Part shown: positions 1-5,702 of the stretch, piece by piece
Layout of the letters: each line of letters begins with the position of its first letter
How positions within the stretch are numbered: position 1 is the stretch's first letter
NCBI GenBank assembly: GCA_043746815.1
Contig: JAYTQG010000044.1
Span: forward strand, 1-11,977
Source of the DNA: JAYTQG01 sp043746815
GTDB lineage: Bacteria; Actinomycetota; Thermoleophilia; Miltoncostaeales; Miltoncostaeaceae
Reading direction: 5' to 3'
Length of the DNA stretch: 11,977 bases
Translations under genes and position numbers: made by a program
The notes under the pieces: generated by a model
Database searches by the model: none
What the model was told of the DNA's origin: nothing
Seen by the model: only the letters and a program-made list of their open reading frames with translations

Positions 1-48
1 GTTGGTCAGCGCTTCCTGAACGATGCGGTATGCGTCGAACGAGACCAT
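1..48 (-). pseudogene. Histidine kinase ATPase-domain fragment (runs off window)
   Basis: Read on the minus strand, codons 39 down to 1 encode FDAYRIVQEALTN. This is the N-box signature of the HATPase domain in HisKA_3/NarL-type sensor histidine kinases, the helix that contacts ATP and Mg. The rest of the ATPase domain would lie beyond the window start. Upstream in the same frame there is no stop back to position 231, but that stretch is low-complexity and I see no dimerisation or phospho-acceptor histidine box (such as ELHD) where one should be. I infer an N-terminally truncated or frameshifted kinase gene. The motif itself is seen directly; the pseudogene status is inference and could change with the neighbouring sequence. 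Confidence 0.5.
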
Positions 49-239
49 CAGCGCTACCGCCCGGGACCACCGCCGAACGAGTGCTGCTCGGCACGCTACT
101 CCCCGGGATTCGCCCGATCGGGTCGCCCGATGACGAGGACCCCAAAGAGTCCCCGGAGGGCACTTCGCGTCGGTGCCAGGCCAAGCCCAGACCAGGAGTG
201 GCGTCCCCCCGTCCGCAGGCCACCACCTCGCTCACGCCG

Positions 240-263
240 CGCCCGGGTGTTGGGGCCCGGGTG
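240..263 (-). terminator. Stem-loop after the secreted-protein gene
   Basis: CCCGGG at 242-247 and again at 256-261 can pair with each other across an 8-base loop. The stem extends by a G-T wobble and a C-G pair to 240/263. It begins 6 bases after the TAG stop (270-272) of the minus-strand gene. There is no U-tract, so this is a candidate GC-rich terminator, not a certain one. Confidence 0.4.
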
Positions 264-269
264 AACCGG

Positions 270-677
270 CTAGAAGTTGCAGCGCCGCGAGGATGCACCA
301 CCGTCGACGCTGAGGGCGAACGCATCGACGCAGTACGCTGGAATCGGCCCCCCCAACCCCCTGAAGTACGTCGGCGTCGTTAGAGACGTGGGCGACGGCG
401 TCCAAGCTCCGGTGTGGTTTTGAACTAGCGAGAGACCGGTGCAGTTGGGCCAGCCGAGGATACAGCCCGTGTACAAGTACAGCTTGCACGACCACGAGAC
501 GTTGGCTCCGGATCGCCATCCAGAGAAGGAACAACGGAACTCGTAGCCACCGCGGTTGACGTTGTAGACCATTGCCCCCGCGGTCGCGGTCCCGGGCGAG
601 TAAGCCTGCGCGGTTCCGGCAAGGAATGCACTTGTCATTGCGACTGTGGCTGCCGCAAGAAGGCGTGTCCGGCGCAT
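270..677 (-). CDS. Small secreted cysteine-containing protein, function unknown
   Basis: A 135-residue protein with a clear Sec signal peptide: a basic start (MRRTRLL), a hydrophobic core of about 15 residues, and a probable signal peptidase I site after GTAQA (residue 25). The mature part, about 110 residues, starts YSPGTATAG and contains six cysteines (in FRCSF, WSCKL, TGCIL, PNCTG, AYCVD and RRCNF), enough for three disulfides, with many Trp/Tyr/Gly residues. I do not recognise a family; it looks like a small exported extracellular or wall-associated protein. I chose the ATG at 677 because AAAGGA lies 6 bases upstream. The earlier in-frame ATG at 692 would place that ribosome-binding site inside the coding region. 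The gene stands alone, with a hairpin after its stop and a 150-200 base gap upstream. Confidence 0.8.
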   Translation of the reverse strand: MRRTRLLAAATVAMTSAFLAGTAQAYSPGTATAGAMVYNVNRGGYEFRCSFSGWRSGANVSWSCKLYLYTGCILGWPNCTGLSLVQNHTGAWTPSPTSLTTPTYFRGLGGPIPAYCVDAFALSVDGGASSRRCNF

Positions 678-681
678 GCCG

Positions 682-689
682 TTTCCTTT
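682..689 (-). promoter_or_regulatory. Shine-Dalgarno site that fixes the start at 677
   Basis: On the minus strand the sequence is AAAGGAAA, with the GGA core 6 bases before the ATG at 677-675. The alternative ATG at 692-690 directly abuts this site and so has no ribosome-binding site of its own. Confidence 0.6.
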
Positions 690-719
690 CACTGGATATG
701 GACGGTAAGGACAACCCCC

Positions 720-745
720 GGGGCGACCAGGCTGGTTTTCGCCCC
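720..745. repeat. Inverted repeat upstream of the secreted-protein gene
   Basis: GGGGCGA (720-726) pairs with TCGCCCC (739-745), and inside the loop CCAG (727-730) can pair with CTGG (732-735). It lies about 45 bases upstream of the minus-strand start at 677, in the expected promoter or 5' UTR zone. An 11-base direct copy of its left arm, GGGGCGACCAG, recurs at 800-810. The role is unknown: an operator, a leader hairpin or a chance GC-rich structure are all possible. Confidence 0.35.
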
Positions 746-862
746 GCGTGCCTGACTCAATCAGCCGCGGTGGTCAAAAGCAAGTTCGGGAGAGGGGCGG
801 GGGCGACCAGCCCTCGAGTGGGGTCAAGGGCGTCTGCTGCACGTTTAGGTGACAGGTTGTAG

Positions 863-1604
863 TCACGCTGCGAGCGCAGGTGACGGGGTCATGATGGTCT
901 CGTACTGGACGGGGGTCAACCGGCCCAGACGGGCCTGTCGGCGTCGGCGGTGGTAGGTCCGTTCGATCCAGGTGACGATCGCGATGCGAAGCTCCTGACG
1001 GATTGCCCAGGAGCGACGACGGTCAAGGACGTTGTTTTGCAGCAGCGCGAAGAACGATTCCTTTGCGGCGTTATCGCCGGCCGCGCCGACGCGGCCCATC
1101 GAGCCGACCAGGCCGTGACGGTGCAAAGCGCGCTGAACCTTCCGGGATCGAAACTGCGATCCGCGGTCGGTGTGAACGATGCAACCCACTGGGTCGCCGC
1201 GACGCGAAACGGCGCTGGTGATCGCGTCCAGGGCGATGCGGGCTTTCATCCGGTCGCTGACCCGAGTACCCGACGATCCGACCCGAGCAGGCGTCTTTGA
1301 CCGCGCACACGTACCGCTTGCCCTCACCGGTGGGGTGCTCAGTGATATCGGCAAACCACAACCGGTCCGGTGCATCGGAGGTGAACACGCGGCCGACCAG
1401 ATCATCATGGACCGGCGGTCCCGGCGCCTTCTTCTGGCCCTTCTTCTTTCCGAACGCACTTGACCGTCAGTGGTCGCGACAGATCCGCCACGCGGTTCTG
1501 TCGGCCATCGGCGATCCGGCGCCGCGGGCTTCGTCGGCAAGCAGCCGGTACCCGAACTCCGGGTCATCGCGATGGGCGTCAAACAACGCGCCCGGGGATT
1601 CCCG
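863..1604 (-). pseudogene. IS3-family transposase (OrfB), disrupted
   Basis: The conceptual protein matches the actinobacterial IS3 OrfB pattern: AHRDDPEFGYRLLADEA, then RTAWRICRD, then GKKKGQKK-PGPPVHDDLV, then the rve catalytic core DRLWFADITEHPTGEGKRYV, HTDRGSQFRS and AAKESFFALLQ, ending RTYHRRRRQARLGRLTPVQYE. The DDE triad is visible: Asp codons at 1349-1347 and 1168-1166, Glu codon at 1060-1058. The last two have 35 residues between them, as in IS3 D-D-35-E enzymes. Two lesions break it: a TGA at 1469-1467, and an extra C in the CCC run at 1261-1263 (plus strand). Removing that base joins IVGYS to VSDRMKAR in frame. I could not identify OrfA or paired terminal repeats. The 5' limit is where similarity fades. 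Confidence 0.85.
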
Positions 1605-2069
1605 GATTCCGACGGGATCTCCGCCGCCGTCGATCGTCTGGGCGGACGTGTCGGTATAGGAACTGCCTTCAGGTCGCTCACCTCAGCCGGATGACCAAGC
1701 CAGAGTCTGTCGGTTTCGTGGGCAGCCTCGCGCGACGGCCAACGAACGTTATGGCTGTCGGGTCGAGGTATGGGGCCCTCGGGAGTCTCCCGTGAAATTG
1801 TCATGCTTCCCCCATCTACGCGGAACCCTCCCAGACGTCGAGCTCAAGATGAGGGTTCGCGCGGCCTGGGCGTCGGCAATTTGGTCGTCGTCTGCGATGA
1901 CGGACCGGTGTTCGAGCGAACGTGGCGTGCTGCTTGAGCGCAAGTTCGAAGTCCCGATGCTAAACCTGGGATCCGCTCAATTGACCGCGGTTCAGGTTTT
2001 AGACCAGAGGTCAGGCACAAGGTCGGTTCACGGTGTTTCGCGGATCAGGCCGCCGGGTAACACTCCGCT
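1605..2069. other. Stretch without a convincing gene between IS remnant and operon
   Basis: No ORF here resembles a known protein. A minus-strand ATG at 1804-1802 has a good GGGGGAAG ribosome-binding site, but the frame it opens (MTISRETPEGPIPR) soon turns into shadow of the transposase in the wrong frame. It may be the 5' edge of a gene interrupted by the IS, or chance. The second half must contain the promoter for the operon starting at 2070; TTGACC at 1981-1986 is a possible -35, but I see no well-spaced -10. Confidence 0.3.
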
Positions 2070-2795
2070 GTGTTCGGGTTCCCGATACCGATACGCGGCT
2101 GCCTGTTCGACATGGACGGCGTACTGACCGATACCGCGTCGGTTCATGCAGTGGCCTGGAAGCAGTTGTTCGACGGGTTCCTGGCGGCGTGGGCAACTGA
2201 GCACGAGGTCGCGTTTGTGCCGTTCGACGCGGCACGCGACTACAGGGAATTCGTTGACGGCAAGCCGCGCGAGGACGGGGTGCGTTCCTTCCTTGCATCG
2301 CGGGGTATCGACCTGGACAGTCGGCGGACGGGCACGAGCGTGGAGGCGCTCTCGGACGGTAAGAATGGGATTCTGCTTCGTCTCCTTCAGAAACGGGGTG
2401 TCCGCGCGTTTCCCGGGTCTGTTTCGTTTCTCGCAGCTGTGCGCGCCGCCGGTTGGCTCACCGCGGTTGTCTCTGCCAGTGCGAATACGAGCGCGGTGCT
2501 CGCCGCGGCAGGCCTCGCGGGCCAATTCGATGATCAGGTCGACGGGCTGATTGCGAAAGATCTCGGACTCGCGGGCAAACCCTCGCCTGACTCATTCCTG
2601 CATGCGGCGAGCGTCATGGGCCTACGACCGGAGGAGGCGGCTGTGTTCGAGGACTCCGTTGCTGGTGTCGCGGCGGCTCGCGCTGGCCGTTTCGGAGTGG
2701 TGGTCGGTGTTGACCGGACCGGAAACGCCGCGGAGTTGACATCCCACGGCGCTGACATCGTCGTGGGGGACCTCGCGGAACTGTTGGAACGGTGA
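2070..2795 (+). CDS. pgmB: Beta-phosphoglucomutase family HAD enzyme
   Basis: A 241-residue cytosolic HAD-superfamily protein, expected to interconvert beta-glucose 1-phosphate and glucose 6-phosphate through an aspartyl-phosphate. Motif I is CLFDMDGVLTDT, giving nucleophile Asp14 and acid/base Asp16. The cap domain has HAVAWKQLF and the subfamily signature FVDGKPREDGVRSFLASRGI (residues 61-80). Motif II is Ser135 in VVSASANT, motif III Lys170 in GKPSPDSF, and motif IV Glu194-Asp195 in VFEDSVAGVAAARAG. These match beta-phosphoglucomutases and M. tuberculosis Rv3400. The start is a GTG with no strong ribosome-binding site, so it is uncertain by some codons. The stop overlaps the next gene's start by four bases (GTGA), indicating translational coupling. 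The GH65 partner strongly supports mutase activity over plain phosphatase activity. Confidence 0.9.
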   Translation: MFGFPIPIRGCLFDMDGVLTDTASVHAVAWKQLFDGFLAAWATEHEVAFVPFDAARDYREFVDGKPREDGVRSFLASRGIDLDSRRTGTSVEALSDGKNGILLRLLQKRGVRAFPGSVSFLAAVRAAGWLTAVVSASANTSAVLAAAGLAGQFDDQVDGLIAKDLGLAGKPSPDSFLHAASVMGLRPEEAAVFEDSVAGVAAARAGRFGVVVGVDRTGNAAELTSHGADIVVGDLAELLER

Positions 2796-5149
2796 CCGAG
2801 GCCCCGTCCGTATTCGCCGTAGAGCCTTGGGGGCTGCGCGAGACCGAATTACGGCTGCCGATCCTCGCGCGGTCGGAGTCACTCTTTGCGTTGAGTAACG
2901 GCCATATCGGCATGCGCGGAAATCTGGATGAAGGTGAGCCGCACGCCCTGCCGGGCAGCTACTTGGCGGGGTTTTTTGAGAGGCGACCTCTGCCGTATGC
3001 CGAGTCAGGTTTCGGGGACCCTGAAGCCAGCCAAAGCGTCGTGAACGTAACGGATGGGAAGATCATTCGGTTACTGGTGAACGACGAGCCGTTCGATGTT
3101 CGTTACGGGGTGCTGCGCGCTCACGAGCGCACCTTGGATTTCCGCGCAGGCGTGTTGAAACGGGTCGCTGAGTGGGAATCGCCGACGGGAAGTGTGGTCC
3201 GTGTGACGTCCACGCGGCTTGTTTCGTTCACGCAGCGGGCGGTCGCTGCGATCCTGTGGGAGGTTGAACCGATTGACCGGTCGACGCGGGTGGTGGTGCA
3301 GTCGGAGATGGTTGCCAATCAACCTCTGCCAGCGGCGGAGTCCGCGGATCCCAGAGACGGTTCGGCGCTCGGCTTCGTCCTCGAGCCGGAGGATGCGGGC
3401 AACGCCGATCTTCGTGCGCTTCTTGTGCACCGCACCTGCGTGAGTCGCTTGCGTCTGGCGTGTGGGATGGACCATGTCTTGGATGGGCCCTCCAGCGCGT
3501 CAGTCTCAGCGGAGAGTCATCCCGATCTTGCGCGCCTTACCGTCGCGGCCGAGCTTGAGCGCGGTCAAGCGTTGCGGATTGTGAAGTTCGTCGCGTACGG
3601 CTGGTCGGCTGAGCGTTCGTTGCCAGCGGTCCGCGCCCAGGTAGCGGCAGCGTTAGCTGAGGCGAAGCAAACAACCTGGGCGGGGCTCGTTGCCGAACAG
3701 CGCGCCTACCTTGATGCCTTTTGGGAACGCGCTGACGTTGAGATCGACGGTGACGCCCAGTTGCAGCAGGCGGTGCGGTTCGGTTTGTTTCATGTCCTGC
3801 AGGCTGGCGCTCGTGGGGAGGGCCGGGGGATCGCGGCGAAGGGCCTGACCGGTACCGGTTACGACGGCCATTCGTTTTGGGATACCGAGACCTTTGTACT
3901 GCCCGTGTTGACCTACACCCAACCATCGGCGGTTGCCCATGCCCTTCGATGGCGACACTCAACGCTGCCGTTGGCGCGCTCGCGGGCAACGCTCCTCGGT
4001 CTCAAAGGGGCGTGCTTTCCCTGGCGAACCATTGCCGGTGAGGAGTGCTCGGGGTACTGGCCAGCTGGCGCAGCCGCGTTTCACATCGGTGCCGACATTG
4101 CCGATGCCGTCATCCGGTATCTGGGTGCGGTCGTCGATCCCGCGTTCGAACGTGGTTGCGCGGTGGAGCTACTCGTCGAGACCGCTCGCATGTGGCGCTC
4201 GCTCGGCCACCACGATGTCGAAGGCCATTTTCGGATTGACGGTGTGACGGGCCCCGATGAGTACAGCGCGTTGGCCGACAACAACGTCTACACCAACCTC
4301 ATGGCCCAACGGAACTTGGCGTACGCCGCTGACATCGTTGGGCGGCATGTGGATATCGCGACCGCCCTCGGCGTCCATGATGAGGAAACGGCCGGTTGGC
4401 GGGACGCGGCACGGATGATGTTGATCCCGTACGACGAACGTTTGAGGGTGCATCCGCAAGCGGAGGGGTTTACCGATCATGGACGCTGGGACTTCGACGG
4501 GACAACGGTGGATGAGTATCCACTGCTGTTGAACTTCCCGTACTTTCAGCTGTACCGCACACAGGTCGTGAAGCAAGCCGATCTCGTGCTGGCGTTGCAC
4601 CTGTGCGGAAACCAGTTCACGCCGGACGAGAAGGAACGCAACTTCTCCTACTACGAAGCCCTCACGGTTCGCGATTCGTCGTTGTCGGCATGTACGCAGG
4701 CTGTCATGGCCGCGGAGGTTGGCTATCTCGACCTGGCGTACGACTACGCTGGTGAGGTTGCCCTGCTGGACCTCGCGGACCTGCATCACAACACGCGCGA
4801 CGGCCTTCACATCGCGGCGCTGGCCGGTTCGTGGATCGTTGCCGTCTGCGGTTTCGGCGGGATGCGCGACCACGATGGACGGTTGTCGTTTCGCCCCGCG
4901 CTGCCGTCTGCAATCCCACGGCTGAGCTTCCGCGTGAGTTTCCAGGGGCGGTGTCTGCGAGTGGAGATCGACCAGCAGCGCGCGTTGTACGATCTTGTCT
5001 CCGGTTCCCCTCTTGAGGTTCATCACTATGGGGAGCCGGTCGCCGTCTCGAAGGTCCCGCGTGAGTGTCCGATCCCGCGGCACGTTCCGCCCGGGCCGCC
5101 ACCGTTGCAACCGCGCAGCCGGGCACCGGTAGCGCGCGGACGCGCGTAG
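2792..5149 (+). CDS. GH65 family disaccharide phosphorylase
   Basis: A 785-residue protein with full GH65 architecture: an N-terminal beta-sandwich (about residues 10-270, beginning EPWGLRETEL and ESLFALSNGHIGMRGNLDEG), an (alpha/alpha)6 barrel (about 320-690) and a short C-terminal beta region. Glu490 in GVTGPDEY is the expected general acid. KQADLVL from Lys594 is the phosphate-site motif of GH65 phosphorylases, and GHSFWDTETFVLPVL, FPWRTI and SSLSACTQAVMAAEVG are further family blocks. Family members phosphorolyse maltose, trehalose, kojibiose or nigerose with inversion, giving beta-glucose 1-phosphate, the substrate of the upstream mutase. Length and motifs match Rv3401 of M. tuberculosis. 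No signal peptide is seen, so it is cytosolic. The start is a GTG overlapping the mutase stop. Which disaccharide it uses cannot be read from the sequence. Confidence 0.93.
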   Translation: MTEAPSVFAVEPWGLRETELRLPILARSESLFALSNGHIGMRGNLDEGEPHALPGSYLAGFFERRPLPYAESGFGDPEASQSVVNVTDGKIIRLLVNDEPFDVRYGVLRAHERTLDFRAGVLKRVAEWESPTGSVVRVTSTRLVSFTQRAVAAILWEVEPIDRSTRVVVQSEMVANQPLPAAESADPRDGSALGFVLEPEDAGNADLRALLVHRTCVSRLRLACGMDHVLDGPSSASVSAESHPDLARLTVAAELERGQALRIVKFVAYGWSAERSLPAVRAQVAAALAEAKQTTWAGLVAEQRAYLDAFWERADVEIDGDAQLQQAVRFGLFHVLQAGARGEGRGIAAKGLTGTGYDGHSFWDTETFVLPVLTYTQPSAVAHALRWRHSTLPLARSRATLLGLKGACFPWRTIAGEECSGYWPAGAAAFHIGADIADAVIRYLGAVVDPAFERGCAVELLVETARMWRSLGHHDVEGHFRIDGVTGPDEYSALADNNVYTNLMAQRNLAYAADIVGRHVDIATALGVHDEETAGWRDAARMMLIPYDERLRVHPQAEGFTDHGRWDFDGTTVDEYPLLLNFPYFQLYRTQVVKQADLVLALHLCGNQFTPDEKERNFSYYEALTVRDSSLSACTQAVMAAEVGYLDLAYDYAGEVALLDLADLHHNTRDGLHIAALAGSWIVAVCGFGGMRDHDGRLSFRPALPSAIPRLSFRVSFQGRCLRVEIDQQRALYDLVSGSPLEVHHYGEPVAVSKVPRECPIPRHVPPGPPPLQPRSRAPVARGRA

Positions 5150-5400
5150 GTGAGCCCATTTGGTTGGTGGATTACCTCGGTGACATCCGTGATGTTCGGG
5201 CCTTCCTCAGCCAAAATGTCGATACTGATGTTGAGGCGTGCGTCCTCATCCGTAATGACCCGAACCCCCCGCACGGGAGGCCCGACACCGAATGGCGCGA
5301 TGTTCTCTTCGTCCAAGCCGACGACGCCGCTGCATTTCATCGCGGTTTGTGCCATGTCACGTGCCAGTGTGGCGGTCTCGGGGATGGTCGTGGCGTCCAT
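5026..5400 (-). CDS. Asp23/Gls24-like small protein
   Basis: A 124-residue minus-strand ORF starting MDATTIPETATLARDM. Residues about 8-75 follow the Asp23/YloU (alkaline-shock) pattern of short actinobacterial members: an N-terminal helix ending CSGVVGLDEENIAPFG, then PPVRGVRVITDEDARLNISIDILAEEGPNITDVTEVI, which looks like beta-strands followed by an amphipathic helix. GGAG lies 6 bases before the ATG at 5400, which is why I chose this start over upstream ATGs. After about residue 80 the protein becomes Arg/Gly-rich and unlike the family, and this part (5026-5149) is antisense to the phosphorylase's last codons. A 3' truncation or a frameshifted tail is possible. Its role is unknown; family members associate with envelope stress. 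The assignment is by pattern only. Confidence 0.5.
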   Translation of the reverse strand: MDATTIPETATLARDMAQTAMKCSGVVGLDEENIAPFGVGPPVRGVRVITDEDARLNISIDILAEEGPNITDVTEVIHQPNGLTYARPRATGARLRGCNGGGPGGTCRGIGHSRGTFETATGSP

Positions 5401-5406
5401 CGCCCA

Positions 5407-5410
5407 CTCC
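5407..5410 (-). promoter_or_regulatory. Shine-Dalgarno site for the Asp23-like gene
   Basis: GGAG on the minus strand, 6 bases before the ATG at 5400-5398. It decides the start among several upstream in-frame candidates and supports a real gene on this strand. Confidence 0.45.
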
Positions 5411-5688
5411 ACGCGTGCGCCGGAGGACGCTTCGTTGCCTGGAGTCGTCTGATGGGCACCTGTCGACGCAAGGCACCACAACTGAGCGCGGCGCGGCGCG
5501 CCAAGCGGCGAAGCGGGCTTCAGGGAGAAGCTAGCCCGACGGGCGTTTGAAGACTCAACGCCCCGGGAATGCTCGAGTGCCGGGCGCTCGTGATGGTTGC
5601 GGGCGCCCGCTGCACGTATTGATTGCTGACGGGTCTCGTTGAGCGTCGCCTTGGCTCGACGGTGCATCACCTCGCTGAATCAATCATC

Positions 5689-5694
5689 TAGTCT
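5689..5694 (+). promoter_or_regulatory. Candidate -10 box for a leaderless transcript
   Basis: TAGTCT fits the actinobacterial TANNNT -10 consensus and ends 8 bases before the ATG at 5703. This spacing puts the transcription start at or next to the ATG. No Shine-Dalgarno sequence precedes that ATG, as expected for a leaderless message. No clear -35 is visible. Confidence 0.35.
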
Positions 5695-5702
5695 GAGCGT
5701 CG

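Larger units (their letters stand above)
5401..5702. other. Divergent intergenic region with two inverted repeats
   Basis: This 302-base gap separates the minus-strand Asp23-like gene from the plus-strand debranching-enzyme gene and must carry both promoters. GGGCGTT (5541-5547) pairs with AACGCCC (5557-5563) over a 9-base loop, and CGGGCGC (5581-5587) pairs with GCGCCCG (5603-5609). No gene ends nearby, so these are more likely regulatory or chance than terminators. I see no convincing coding sequence. Confidence 0.35.

Noticed and set aside
30..383. 117-codon plus-strand ORF at the window start
   Set aside because: It overlaps the histidine-kinase motif and the secreted-protein gene on the other strand, and is Pro/Arg-rich without a domain.
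1749..1943. Minus-strand ORF with VIADDDQIADAQAARTL, resembling a response-regulator start
   Set aside because: Only one short acidic run fits; no phospho-acceptor strand or later receiver motifs follow, so chance is more likely.
4169..5110. 313-codon minus-strand ORF inside the GH65 gene
   Set aside because: A composition-driven shadow of the phosphorylase codons with no recognisable domain.
5065..5550. 161-codon plus-strand ORF across the Asp23-like gene
   Set aside because: The minus strand gives the better protein pattern and a GGAG-ATG start; the plus-strand translation matches nothing.
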